Part shown: in pieces, positions 44,630 through 53,570 of the stretch | Position numbering within the stretch: position 1 is the stretch's first letter | Layout of the letters: each line of letters opens with the position of its first letter | Source of the DNA: Pseudomonas syringae | GTDB taxonomy: Bacteria; Pseudomonadota; Gammaproteobacteria; Pseudomonadales; Pseudomonadaceae | Length of the DNA stretch: 64,000 bases | NCBI RefSeq assembly: GCF_000737245.1 | Contig: NZ_JPQU01000045.1 | Span: 62,001-126,000 of the forward strand | Direction of reading: 5' to 3' | The notes under the pieces: generated by a model | Seen by the model: only the letters and a program-made list of their open reading frames with translations | The model's database searches: none | Told to the model about the DNA's origin: nothing | Position numbers and translations under genes: made by a program

Positions 44630-46666
44630 TCATAGCGGTGAAATAACCGCTTCTGGCACTGCGACCTGACTACCCGCCAATGGCAGGCGTAAGGTAAAGC
44701 AGGTGCCATGGCCGAGCGAGGATTGAACCTCCATCTGACCTTTGTGATTGTTGGTGATGATGAAATACGAAACCGACAGCCCAAGGCCGGTGCCCTGGCC
44801 GATTTCCTTGGTGGTGAAAAACGGCTCGAACGTCCGCTTGCGCACGTTTTCCGACATGCCGACGCCGTTGTCTTCTACCTGAATCTCTGCCCATGGAGGG
44901 TTGAGACGAGTGCGCAAGATGATCCGGCCCGGCTCGCTGTCGTCCGGACGCTGGTGGATGGCTTGCGCGGCGTTTTTCAGCAGGTTGAGCAGCACCTGTT
45001 CCAGTTCGTTGGCGGTGCCGGGCACTGGGCCAAGATCCGGGTCGAACTGGCGGACAATGGCCTGGCCTTTAAAGTCGAAACCGATGGTCAAATCAAAGTC
45101 GTTACTGGCGATTTCCAACGCCTGATCGATCAGCGCGGGCAGGTCGCAAGGCGCCATCTGCCGGGTGCTGAGGCGGCTGAAACTGAGCATGTGGCTGACG
45201 ATCTTCGCCGCCCGGGCGCCGGCTTGCGCAATGCCATCCAGCAGCTGCGGCACCTCCCGGCTGATCAGATAGCGATTGACGGTTTCCAGGTCGATGCCTT
45301 CAGCTTCGGCTTGCTCAATGTTTTTCGGCAGGTCGCTGGACAGTCGCCGGCGGATGTTCTGCACGTTATGCAGGATCGCGCCCAGGGGATTATTGATCTC
45401 GTGGGCCATGCCCGCTGCCAGCCCGCCGACGGAAAGCATCTTCTCCGACTGCACCATCATTTCTTCCAGGGACAGCCGCTGGGTGATGTCGTCGATGCGG
45501 ATCACTACGCCCCGTCCTGCATCGCCGGTCAGCGGGTAAAAGGTCAGGGCGTAGTGGCGGCGTTCTTCGTCCTTGATCCAGGTCACCCGCTCGATTTTGG
45601 TCACTCGGTGCCGCTCGACGGTCTGCTTGAGCTGAGGCAGGAAGGTCTTCATCGGCGCAAAGGCGAGAAAGATCGGCTGGTTGAGGGCTTCGTCCAGCGG
45701 TGTACCGGAAAGCGCGCTGGCCTCTTGGTTCCACTGGGTGACGTAGAGCTGTTCGTCGAGGGCGATCAGCGCCGAAGGCATGGAATCGATGATGCTGTTC
45801 AGGTAGTTCTGAAAGCCGGTGAGCTTTTTCTCGATCTTGCTGCGTACTTTTACTTCAAGTTCCAGCTTGCGGTTGGTGTTGCGGGTTTCTTCGGCGAGCC
45901 CCTGAGCCTGATCGTAAGCCTCCTGAGAGTCGTCCCGGGCGCGCTTGAGTTGCTGCTCCCGGGCTTCCATCCGCGACAGCATGGTGTTGAACGCCTCGGC
46001 CAGACTGCCGATTTCGTCTTTGTTGCCCGGCTCGGCCCGCAGCGCATAGCTTTCTTCCCGGGTGACCTGCCGGGACAACTCTTCGAGCTGGTAGATAGGC
46101 TCGGTAATCAGGCGGCGAATCTGCCGGGCGATGATCAGCCAGAGCAATACGCTGAACACCAGAATGCCCAGGCTGGCGGTCAAAGTGCCGGTATAAAACG
46201 CAGTGGGTAACTCGCTGCTGGCCACTAATAACAGGTGGCCCGGAGCCTGCCCTGTTTTCGGAACGGGAATGACCTGGGTGTTGCGAAATTCAGTAATGCG
46301 CCAGGTGTCGATGTCCTGGAAGTGAGCGGGCAACTTCAGCTTGTCACCCTGCTGCAACTGGCCCAGCCGTTCACCGTTGTTGTCGTACAGCGCCGCCGCG
46401 CGCAAGGGGCCGTAGCTTTTCAGCTCCTTAAGCAGCGCGTCGGCATTGCTCGGTGAGCTGAGTGCCTGCTCGGCAAGATTCGGATTGCTAATCAGTCGGC
46501 CAATGGTCTGCAAGGCCTGGGGCGCCATGGCTTCCTGGGAAATATAGTAAGCGGCGCTGATGAAAGTCAGGTTGGCCACCAGCAGGACAGTGGTCAGCAA
46601 GACCAGCAGGGCAGCCAGCAGCTTCTGGCCGACCGGCAGGTTTTCCAGGCGTTGGCGCAATGACAT
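44630..46666 (-). CDS. membrane sensor histidine kinase (HAMP-PAS-HisKA-HATPase)
   Basis: The 678-residue product has two membrane helices (about residues 13-36 and 162-182) around a periplasmic sensor region, then HAMP, a coiled coil and a PAS domain. The dimerisation domain carries phospho-acceptor His422 in GMAHEINNPLG, and an HATPase domain has NLLKNAAQAI, VEDNGVGM and GTGLGLSVSY. There is no receiver domain and no adjacent response regulator, so its partner is elsewhere or outside the window. GTG at 46678 is an alternative start. A similar kinase/panE arrangement is known in P. aeruginosa, from memory. Confidence 0.88.
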   Translation of the reverse strand: MSLRQRLENLPVGQKLLAALLVLLTTVLLVANLTFISAAYYISQEAMAPQALQTIGRLISNPNLAEQALSSPSNADALLKELKSYGPLRAAALYDNNGERLGQLQQGDKLKLPAHFQDIDTWRITEFRNTQVIPVPKTGQAPGHLLLVASSELPTAFYTGTLTASLGILVFSVLLWLIIARQIRRLITEPIYQLEELSRQVTREESYALRAEPGNKDEIGSLAEAFNTMLSRMEAREQQLKRARDDSQEAYDQAQGLAEETRNTNRKLELEVKVRSKIEKKLTGFQNYLNSIIDSMPSALIALDEQLYVTQWNQEASALSGTPLDEALNQPIFLAFAPMKTFLPQLKQTVERHRVTKIERVTWIKDEERRHYALTFYPLTGDAGRGVVIRIDDITQRLSLEEMMVQSEKMLSVGGLAAGMAHEINNPLGAILHNVQNIRRRLSSDLPKNIEQAEAEGIDLETVNRYLISREVPQLLDGIAQAGARAAKIVSHMLSFSRLSTRQMAPCDLPALIDQALEIASNDFDLTIGFDFKGQAIVRQFDPDLGPVPGTANELEQVLLNLLKNAAQAIHQRPDDSEPGRIILRTRLNPPWAEIQVEDNGVGMSENVRKRTFEPFFTTKEIGQGTGLGLSVSYFIITNNHKGQMEVQSSLGHGTCFTLRLPLAGSQVAVPEAVISPL

Positions 46667-46774
46667 GAGGTAAATCACACACTGATGGGAAGTAATTAGG
46701 GTAGCGCGCGGTTTAGCGGTTGGGCAAACCGAGTCTCGCTTCTCGCAGATAAGCTGTTCAATTGAGGTGGGACA

Positions 46775-47695
46775 CTACTCAGTACGCAGGCCTTTGTTCG
46801 CCAACTGTTCGACAAGCCGATGCTGCAGCTGTTGCAAATGAGGAGCAGCGTATCGATGGCGTTTGGCGGTCGCACAGGCGTAACCCAGCAGATAACTGAT
46901 TTCAGTGCGGCGCCCCTGAGCGACATCCTGATACATCGACGAGTAGTTGGCAGCTGTGGCCTGAATCACCCGTAGCACCTCGTTGTGCAGGTCCTCTGCG
47001 GCGGCTGGCTGCCCACAACACTCCAGCAGCCCGGACAGTTCGGCGCAGAGGGTTGCGACTTCACAGTGATGCTCAAGCAGCCCACCGTTGCGGCAAGCAT
47101 GCAGGACCGTCAGGGGATTGATCGCGCAGTTGAGGGCCAGTTTGCGCCACAGGCGGGTGAGGATGTCCGGGGTCCATTCATGGGGAATCCCGCTGTTGTG
47201 CAGCTCTTCGAGCCAGGAGGGCGGAGTCGGATCCTGAGGGTCGCCCAACCAGGTGTAGCCGTGACCGGCGAACACGACCTGCCAATCCTGCTGGCGAAAC
47301 GCGCCTTCGGTGCTCGACGCGAAGATGCAGCGCGCCTTCGGAATTTGCGCGGCGACGGCATCCTGGCTGCCCAGGCCATTTTGCAGCAGGATGACCTCAG
47401 CATTGGGGCCCAGTCGTGACGCCAGCGATGCAATTGCCTGCTCGGCGTCGTAAGCCTTGCAGGCCAGCAGCAGTCGGTGGATGGGCTCGTCGCTGTCGAC
47501 GGTCTGGGCGCTGATGGCCAGCCGGCTCTCAACGCCTTGCTCAATCAGGGTCAGGGTCGCGCCATTAGCCTCGTAGGCGGCCAGTCGAGCGGCATCGCGC
47601 AGGATCAAACGCACAGACACACCAGTTCGTGCAAGACGCGCTGCCCACAGGCTACCGAGGCTTCCGGCTCCCAAAACATGCCAGGTCATCGACAT
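46775..47695 (-). CDS. panE: 2-dehydropantoate 2-reductase (PanE family)
   Basis: PanE reduces ketopantoate to pantoate with NADPH in pantothenate synthesis. The 306-residue product has the N-terminal dinucleotide-binding GAGSLGSLWAARL, then LLLACKAYD, LLQNGLGSQ and the C-terminal WRKLALNCAINPLT with the catalytic lysine. No good ribosome site distinguishes ATG 47695 from ATG 47689, which gives the common MTWH start. The GTG 47728 extension is unlikely. Confidence 0.87.
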   Translation of the reverse strand: MSMTWHVLGAGSLGSLWAARLARTGVSVRLILRDAARLAAYEANGATLTLIEQGVESRLAISAQTVDSDEPIHRLLLACKAYDAEQAIASLASRLGPNAEVILLQNGLGSQDAVAAQIPKARCIFASSTEGAFRQQDWQVVFAGHGYTWLGDPQDPTPPSWLEELHNSGIPHEWTPDILTRLWRKLALNCAINPLTVLHACRNGGLLEHHCEVATLCAELSGLLECCGQPAAAEDLHNEVLRVIQATAANYSSMYQDVAQGRRTEISYLLGYACATAKRHRYAAPHLQQLQHRLVEQLANKGLRTE

Positions 47696-47788
47696 CAGTG
47701 GGTCACTACCAGGCAAATCGGTGGGCACGAGAACGGTAAATCGGCTGTCGACATGGAACGCTCGCAGTGAACGCGGGAAAAGTCCCGT

Positions 47789-47794
47789 TATAAT
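47789..47794 (+). promoter_or_regulatory. candidate -10 of the yajQ promoter
   Basis: A perfect TATAAT lies 62 bases before yajQ, just downstream of the inverted repeat CGGGAAAAGTCCCG (47774-47787). The matching -35 is poor (AGTGAA region), so an activator or a non-standard promoter is possible. Confidence 0.45.
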
Positions 47795-47855
47795 AACCGC
47801 GATTCAACACCGTCAAGCCAAGCGTTTCCATACGCCTTTTAACCGGAGAAATGAC

Positions 47856-48341
47856 ATGCCCTCGTTCGACGTAGTGTCCGAACTGGATAAACACGAAGTC
47901 ACTAATGCCGTCGACAACGCCATCAAAGAGCTGGACCGTCGCTACGACTTGAAAGGCAAAGGCGAGTTCGAATTCAAGGAAAAGGACCTGACCGTCAACC
48001 TGACGGCCGAGGCCGAGTTCCAGCTTGAAGCGATGATCGAAATCCTCAAACTGTGCCTGGTCAAGCGCAAGATCGACGTCAAATGTCTCGAAGTCAAAGA
48101 TGCATTTGCATCCGGCAAGCTGATGAAGCAGGACGCGGTGCTCAAGGAAGGTATCGACAAAGAGCTGGCGAAGAAAATCGTCGCTCACATCAAAGAAGCC
48201 AAACTCAAGGTTCAGGCCGCCATTCAGGGCGAGCAGGTCCGGGTTACCGGCAAAAAGCGTGATGATCTGCAAGAAGCCATGGCTGTACTGCGTGCTCATG
48301 AATTCGGCATGCCGTTGCAGTTCAACAACTTCCGCGACTGA
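47856..48341 (+). CDS. yajQ: YajQ family cyclic di-GMP-binding protein
   Basis: YajQ proteins bind nucleic acids, and in some gammaproteobacteria cyclic di-GMP, and affect virulence gene expression. The 161-residue product is full length and begins MPSFDVVSELDKHEV. It has the two ferredoxin-like halves and ends FGMPLQFNNFRD, the family's conserved C-terminus. GGAGA upstream supports ATG at 47856; the longer frame from 47721 overlaps the divergent panE start and is rejected. Confidence 0.95.
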   Translation: MPSFDVVSELDKHEVTNAVDNAIKELDRRYDLKGKGEFEFKEKDLTVNLTAEAEFQLEAMIEILKLCLVKRKIDVKCLEVKDAFASGKLMKQDAVLKEGIDKELAKKIVAHIKEAKLKVQAAIQGEQVRVTGKKRDDLQEAMAVLRAHEFGMPLQFNNFRD

Positions 48342-48398
48342 TTGTCTGGCCGAGAGGTGGGGAACCTCTGTGTTCAGCCCGCGTCCCAGGCCAGTGCA

Positions 48399-48439
48399 GG
48401 TGGCTGAATCTTCAGGCTTGATCTGAAGGTTCAGCCACC
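48399..48439 (+). other. 17-bp stem-loop in the yajQ-mscS gap
   Basis: GGTGGCTGAATCTTCAG pairs with CTGAAGGTTCAGCCACC around a seven-base loop, with one G-T wobble. A smaller hairpin, AGAGGT/AACCTCT, lies at about 48352-48369. Neither has a T-tract. They could be a leader structure of mscS or a processed yajQ 3' end. Confidence 0.5.
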
Positions 48440-48466
48440 GGTTTCGCGAACTGTAAGGAGAAAAAG

Positions 48467-49312
48467 ATGGATTTGAATGCCGAAATCGATCATTTGGTAA
48501 AGGCCTCCCAGGCCTGGCTGCCGATGATCATGGAATACGGCAGCCGCGTGCTGTTGGCCCTGGTCACCTTGATCATTGGTTGGTGGCTGATCAACCGTCT
48601 AACCTCCAAGGTCGGCGCGCTGTTGGCACTGCGTAATGCCGACCTGGCACTGCAGGGCTTCATCAGCAGCCTGGCCAATATCATTCTTAAAGTTCTGTTG
48701 TTGGTCAGCGTTGCGTCGATGATCGGCGTAGAAACCACCTCATTCGTGGCGGCGATCGCTGCGGCAGGTTTGGCGATCGGACTGGCACTGCAGGGCAGCC
48801 TGGCGAACTTCGCCGGCGGGGTGCTGATTTTGTTGTTCCGTCCGTTTCGTATTGGTGACTGGATCGAGGCGCAGGGCGTTGCCGGGACAGTGGATAGCAT
48901 TCAGATTTTCCACACGATTCTGCGCACAGGGGATAACCGGACGGTGATTCTGCCTAATGGCAACCTGTCCAACGGCATCATCACCAACACCAATCGCCAG
49001 CCAACCAGAAAGGTGGTGTTCGATGTTGGTGTGGATTATGAGGCGGACCTGCAGACCGCGCGCCAAGTCCTTTTGGATTTGGCCAATGATCCCCGGATAC
49101 TGCCTGACCCGGCCCCGGCGGCTGTGATCTCCACGCTGGGCGACAGCTCCATCACTGTTTCCTTGCGGGTTTGGGTCAATACTCCGGACTATTGGGATGT
49201 CATGTTCATGTTCAACGCCGAAGCACGTGACCGACTGAAAGCAGCCAACATCGACATTCCGTTTCCGCAGCGGGTGATTCGAGTGGTGCAGGATCAGACA
49301 GCGCCGAAGTAG
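48467..49312 (+). CDS. mscS: small-conductance mechanosensitive channel (MscS family)
   Basis: MscS channels open under membrane tension to release solutes during osmotic downshock. The 281-residue product has three membrane helices, with the pore-lining TM3 in AGLAIGLALQGSLANFAGG, followed by FRPFRIGDWIEAQG of the beta domain and an alpha/beta cytoplasmic domain. AAGGAGAAAAAG directly precedes the ATG. Length and motif match the E. coli-type MscS rather than the large MscK type. Confidence 0.95.
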   Translation: MDLNAEIDHLVKASQAWLPMIMEYGSRVLLALVTLIIGWWLINRLTSKVGALLALRNADLALQGFISSLANIILKVLLLVSVASMIGVETTSFVAAIAAAGLAIGLALQGSLANFAGGVLILLFRPFRIGDWIEAQGVAGTVDSIQIFHTILRTGDNRTVILPNGNLSNGIITNTNRQPTRKVVFDVGVDYEADLQTARQVLLDLANDPRILPDPAPAAVISTLGDSSITVSLRVWVNTPDYWDVMFMFNAEARDRLKAANIDIPFPQRVIRVVQDQTAPK

Positions 49313-49332
49313 TTGTTCAATGGATCACATGA

Positions 49333-49425
49333 CCTGTGGGAGCGGTGCCTGCCCGCGATAAGGCTGGACGCGGTTGACCTTAGATCGCGTCCAGCCTTAT
49401 CGCGGGCAGGCACCGCTCCCACAGG
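49333..49425. repeat. REPIN with perfect 40-bp arms
   Basis: Arms 49333-49372 (CCTGTGGGAGCGGTGCCTGC...) and 49386-49425 are exact complements over 40 bases with a 13-base loop. It fills the convergent mscS-ampG gap and ends two bases before the ampG stop codon. Confidence 0.92.
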
Positions 49426-49426
49426 T

Positions 49427-50983
49427 TCATAGCTGCTCTTGCGAGGGCTTTTCAGCCTCCAGCTCCTCGGCAGCCTTGTCCTGCTTCGTCTCCTTGCTCC
49501 ACTGCAAGATGATCATGATCAGTGTCGGCACCCCTAGCAGGGCGGTGATCAGGAAGAAATTGTGATAGCCGAACTTCTCCACCATCACGCCTGAATAGCC
49601 ACCGATCAGCCGCGGCAACAGCAGCATGATCGAGCTGAGCAACGCGTATTGGGTTGCCGAGAACTTGAGGTTGGTCAGGCTCGACAGGTAAGCCACGAAG
49701 GCTGAAGTCGCCAGCCCCGAGCTGAAGTTATCCAGCGAAATGGTCAGCACCAGCATTTGCAGGTTCGGGCCCATGTCGGCGAGCAGAAGGAACAGAATAT
49801 TGGTCGCCGCTGAAGTCAGGCCACCGATAAACAGAATCGGCATGATGCCGAAGCGCACGATCAACAACCCGCCAAAACCGGCCCCCAGCAACGTCATGAT
49901 CAGCCCGAAGATCTTGCTGACACTGGCAATCTGATCTTTGGTGAAACCTTGGTCAATGTAGAAAACGTTGGCCATCACACCCATGACCGTGTCTGACATG
50001 CGATAGGTCGCAATCAGCCCGAGCAGCAGAAATGCCTGCCAGCGATAGCGCAGGATAAAGTCGTTGATAGGCGTCAGAACCGGCGCCAGGCCGCGTCGGC
50101 CCATGGATGACAGGCAGGCGGTGGTCAGTATCGTGTAGAGAATCGCGCGCAGGAATGCCCGGTCTTCCAGCAGCAGATCCATCCAGCTGGTGCCTTGAAA
50201 CAGCACGCTGGCGAAATCAGTGTTGTACAGCTGGGTGAACATCGCGGGAACTGAGACCAGCAGCACAATAAGCACAAACACCGATGCCAGCTGATGGGTG
50301 AAGCCGTAACGCGCCGCTGAAAGCTGGGTGCGCAATGCCACTGGCGGCTCTCGCATGATCAGTGTAGTGATCAGCGCAGGCAGCATCAGCAGGCCGAACA
50401 GCACGTAAGTGCCGGTCCATGCCGAGTGCTTGTAGGCAAAACCGGTTGAGCCGAAGCCTTCAGCGAAATACAGCGCGCCAGCGGTGGCGAGCAGGGCAGC
50501 CACGCGATAGCCGGACATATAGCTGGCGGCGAGGGCGGCCTGCTGAGTGTCGTTGGCGATTTCCAGGCGATAGGCGTCGATCGCGATGTCTTGAGTGGCA
50601 GACGAGAAGGCCACGACCACGGCAATTGCGATCAGCCACGACAAGTGCTGCTGCGGGTCGCAGAAGCCCATGCCGATCAGGCCCAGAATCACCAATGATT
50701 GCGACAGTACCAGCCAGGAACGGCGACGCCCCAGCTTACCCAGCAACGGTAGACGCCATTGGTCGAGCAGCGGTGACCACACCCATTTGAAGGCATAGGC
50801 AAGGCCGATCAGGCTGGCATAGCCGATGGTTTCGCGAGCGACTCCGGCTTCGCGCAACCAGACCGACAAGGTTGAGAACACCAGCATGTAAGGCATGCCG
50901 GCGGCAAAGCCCAGCAGTAACAGCACTAACGTCGAGGGGCTGGCATATGCGGCGAGCGCGGCGCGCCAGGTTTTACGGGGCAT
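49427..50983 (-). CDS. ampG: muropeptide permease AmpG
   Basis: AmpG is an inner-membrane major-facilitator permease that imports GlcNAc-anhydroMurNAc peptides for wall recycling. It thereby feeds the AmpR signal that induces AmpC beta-lactamase. The 518-residue product has about 14 hydrophobic segments with GFAAGMPYMLVFSTLSVWL at the start, FSSATQDIAIDAYRLE and LTISLDNFSSGLATSAFVAY. The charged tail after the last helix is typical. It starts 43 bases from the end of the alkyltransferase-like gene, which may be cotranscribed. Confidence 0.93.
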   Translation of the reverse strand: MPRKTWRAALAAYASPSTLVLLLLGFAAGMPYMLVFSTLSVWLREAGVARETIGYASLIGLAYAFKWVWSPLLDQWRLPLLGKLGRRRSWLVLSQSLVILGLIGMGFCDPQQHLSWLIAIAVVVAFSSATQDIAIDAYRLEIANDTQQAALAASYMSGYRVAALLATAGALYFAEGFGSTGFAYKHSAWTGTYVLFGLLMLPALITTLIMREPPVALRTQLSAARYGFTHQLASVFVLIVLLVSVPAMFTQLYNTDFASVLFQGTSWMDLLLEDRAFLRAILYTILTTACLSSMGRRGLAPVLTPINDFILRYRWQAFLLLGLIATYRMSDTVMGVMANVFYIDQGFTKDQIASVSKIFGLIMTLLGAGFGGLLIVRFGIMPILFIGGLTSAATNILFLLLADMGPNLQMLVLTISLDNFSSGLATSAFVAYLSSLTNLKFSATQYALLSSIMLLLPRLIGGYSGVMVEKFGYHNFFLITALLGVPTLIMIILQWSKETKQDKAAEELEAEKPSQEQL

Positions 50984-51025
50984 GGGCTGGAGTCTGCCTC
51001 AGGTTACGAAAACAAAGGGCGCACT

Positions 51026-51385
51026 CTAACCGCTGTGCTCCATCGGGCGCCAGCCATGGCGCCGGATATCTATCCGATTGTTTTGTACCAACACCCCTTC
51101 GGCACGCAAACGGGCCCGCTGTTCGTCGCCGGAGACTGTTCCGGCCTTCAGGCTGACTTTGCCGCCAGCGCCAATAACCCGGTGCCACGGAAGAGAAGTG
51201 CCATCCGGCAACTGGCTCAAGGTGCGCCCGACCCAGCGGGCAGCGCGTCCAAGTCCGGCCAACTCGGCCAATTGCCCATAACTCACGACTTTCCCCGCCG
51301 GGACCTGGTTCAGCGTCATATATAGGGCTGTTCTCCTGATTTCAGCCGAATCCAGGCTTGACTGCTGCGAGTTCTCGTCTAACAC
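51026..51385 (-). CDS. alkyltransferase-like protein (Atl/MGMT family, catalytic Cys replaced)
   Basis: The 119-residue product is the DNA-binding domain of the O6-alkylguanine transferase family, with YGQLAELAGLGRAARWVGRTL as the helix-turn-helix region. Where the repair enzymes have PCHR, this one has PWHR (LPWHRVIG). It therefore cannot accept alkyl groups and should bind O6-alkylguanine to pass it to nucleotide excision repair, as known for Atl proteins. GTG at 51385 is the only start that keeps the full domain. Confidence 0.9.
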   Translation of the reverse strand: MLDENSQQSSLDSAEIRRTALYMTLNQVPAGKVVSYGQLAELAGLGRAARWVGRTLSQLPDGTSLPWHRVIGAGGKVSLKAGTVSGDEQRARLRAEGVLVQNNRIDIRRHGWRPMEHSG

Positions 51386-51532
51386 GGGTTTATTCCTGTA
51401 TATAGGTCGTCTTCATTCGTTCATTGAACTACGGAATAATCCTACGGTCTGTGAATGCTATGCCCGCGGCGGTCTTCGATTGCCTTGACGTTGTCCGACA
51501 GGACAGTGCCCGATTTTCCGCTAACTGAGCCT

Positions 51533-52552
51533 ATGTATTTGCTTATGCTGACCAGAACCTTGTTGTGCCTAGCAGTTTCCCTCGCCTCCACCTCTCTCCT
51601 TGCCGATACCGTCTGGTTGAAGAATGGCGACAAGATTACCGGCACCATCAAGCTGTTCGATGGCGGCAAGTTGGTGATTGACACTGCTTACGGCGGGACT
51701 ATCCCGCTGGACATGAAGCAGGTCAAAACGCTGCAGAGCGATCAGAAACTCATGGTCAAGCAGGATGCGTATCAGGGCGAGATCGCCAAGTCATTGCAGC
51801 CTGCCGATGATGGCAAGGTTATCCTCGCCAATGGCGATGCGCCAAAGACTGTCGAACTGGCCAGCATTCAGCAGATGCTCAAGCCCAAGCCGATCATCAC
51901 TGATCTGGTCTGGAAGGGGAACATCGATGCCGCACTGGATTTCCAGAAGGCTGAGAACGATACCGACGATTACAACATCGCGTTCAAGACTTCCGCACGA
52001 CATGGCCAATGGCGTCATAACGCCAAGGGCGATTACAACCGCGAAACCCAGGATGATTTGGTCAGCACTGACAACTGGAGCGCTGAATACTCCATCGACC
52101 GCTTCCTGACCGAAAACTGGTTCTGGGACGGACGAATCAGCTACAAGCGCGACAAAGTCGAAGATCTGGCCCGTCAGCGCACCGTCGGTACCGGTCCTGG
52201 CTATCAGTTCTGGGATGACGAACTGGGCGCGTTCAAACTGGGTTCGCTGTTGAACCGTACCGACTTTGAATACAGCACTGGCGAGAAGGACAATTTCTAC
52301 TCGGTAGCCGGCACCTGGGATTACAACCGTTTCCTGATCGGCAAGAAAGTCGAGTTCTTCACCAATGGCGAATTGGGCAAGCCAATCAGCGGCGTTGCCG
52401 ACTACTCGCTGGATGCCGAGGTTGGGCTGCGCTACAAAGTCACCGACTGGGCTTCGCTTAACCTCAAAGCCGAGAAGAACGTCATCAGCGGTTCTGATCA
52501 GGGCGACTTGGACAAAACCCGTTACACCGCTGGTTTTGGTGTGACCTGGTAA
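51533..52552 (+). CDS. DUF481 family outer-membrane protein
   Basis: The 339-residue product has a signal peptide (about residues 1-25, ending SLLADT). An N-terminal beta-rich segment follows (VWLKNGDKITGTIKLFDGG), then the DUF481 domain, a predicted outer-membrane beta-barrel like YdiY. It ends in an aromatic residue (GFGVTW), the normal barrel-assembly signal. Function is unknown. ATG 51545 is an alternative start; the frame upstream to 51455 adds no signal peptide. Confidence 0.82.
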   Translation: MYLLMLTRTLLCLAVSLASTSLLADTVWLKNGDKITGTIKLFDGGKLVIDTAYGGTIPLDMKQVKTLQSDQKLMVKQDAYQGEIAKSLQPADDGKVILANGDAPKTVELASIQQMLKPKPIITDLVWKGNIDAALDFQKAENDTDDYNIAFKTSARHGQWRHNAKGDYNRETQDDLVSTDNWSAEYSIDRFLTENWFWDGRISYKRDKVEDLARQRTVGTGPGYQFWDDELGAFKLGSLLNRTDFEYSTGEKDNFYSVAGTWDYNRFLIGKKVEFFTNGELGKPISGVADYSLDAEVGLRYKVTDWASLNLKAEKNVISGSDQGDLDKTRYTAGFGVTW

Positions 52553-52574
52553 GCGAGCAATATCCACGCAATAC

Positions 52575-52664
52575 CCGTAGGAGCTCACCGAGGTTACGAG
52601 GCCAGCGATAGCGGTCTGTCTGATGCACCGCTATCGCTGCCTCGCATTGCTCGTGAGCTCCTAC
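52575..52664. repeat. REP palindrome after the DUF481 gene
   Basis: GTAGGAGCTCAC near 52577 pairs with GTGAGCTCCTAC near 52653, and AGCGATAGCGGT pairs with ACCGCTATCGCT inside. The middle is imperfect (GAGGTTACGAGG), recalling the gspK-phoX unit. Confidence 0.8.
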
Positions 52665-52772
52665 CGATTGCCTCTTTGCATCCTCCCCTCGATAACTATT
52701 AACTTGTCATGGCGTCGCCTGTGCGTGCCCAATCGGCAGGTTGTCGTTATCCCTTATTAAGGAGTGATCAAG

Positions 52773-53504
52773 ATGAGCGTCAAGGCTTCCCGCCAGGCAC
52801 GAGAGCTGTTGCTCAAGGAATACCGGGGTGTGTTGTCCACGCATTCCAAGTCCATGCCCGGCTTCCCCTTTGGCTCTTCGGTGCCTTACTGCCTGGACGG
52901 GCAGGGACGGCCGTTGATTCTGATCAGCCGCATCGCTCAGCACACCCATAACCTGGGCAAGGACGCCAAGTGTTCTCTGCTGGTCGGTGAGCGTGAAGCC
53001 GATGACGTTCAGGCGACCGGACGTGTAACCGTCATGGCCGAGGCAGAAAAGCTTGTGGACGCAGACGCTATCGAGGCCGCTGCACAACGTTATTACCGTT
53101 ATTTCCCTGAATCCCAGAGCTATCACAGCGCCCATGATTTCGATTTCTGGGTGCTGACGCCTGTGCGCTATCGTTTCATCGGCGGTTTCGGTGCCATTCA
53201 CTGGCTGGATGATGTAGCACTGCCCAACCCTTTCGCTGGCGCAGCTGAAACCAGCATGGTTGAACACATGAATGCCGACCACGCCAACGCCATCGCGCAT
53301 TATGTGGAACTCACCGGCTTGCCACAGACCGAGCCTGCGCAATTGGTGGGTATCGACAGCGAAGGCATGCACCTGCGTATCGCTCAGCGGCTATACTGGC
53401 TGGCTTTCAGTGAGCCCTGTAACACACCGAAACAAGTGCGCGAAGCCTTGGTCCTATTGGCTCACGCGCAAAAATGGCCCGTTTCTGAGCGTCAGGAGGC
53501 TTGA
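52773..53504 (+). CDS. HugZ-like heme/FMN-binding split-barrel protein
   Basis: The 243-residue product has an N-terminal pyridoxamine-phosphate-oxidase-like split barrel (GFPFGSSVPYCLDGQGRPL) and a C-terminal DUF2470 domain (MVEHMNADHANAIAHYVEL). These are the parts of HugZ-type proteins that bind heme or a flavin-like ligand and may degrade heme. AAGGAG nine bases before ATG 52773 sets the start. It stands alone between a REP and fxsA, with no heme-uptake gene nearby, so the substrate is not established. Confidence 0.85.
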   Translation: MSVKASRQARELLLKEYRGVLSTHSKSMPGFPFGSSVPYCLDGQGRPLILISRIAQHTHNLGKDAKCSLLVGEREADDVQATGRVTVMAEAEKLVDADAIEAAAQRYYRYFPESQSYHSAHDFDFWVLTPVRYRFIGGFGAIHWLDDVALPNPFAGAAETSMVEHMNADHANAIAHYVELTGLPQTEPAQLVGIDSEGMHLRIAQRLYWLAFSEPCNTPKQVREALVLLAHAQKWPVSERQEA

Positions 53505-53570
53505 ATTCACGTTTTCCTGACGTCACGTAAGGTCTACTGCAAGGCATTCTTGCGTTGAGGAATTCAATTG

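Noticed and set aside
44708..46210. 500-codon plus-strand frame opposite the sensor kinase
   Set aside because: The kinase motifs are all intact on the minus strand; this frame has no motif and no ribosome site.
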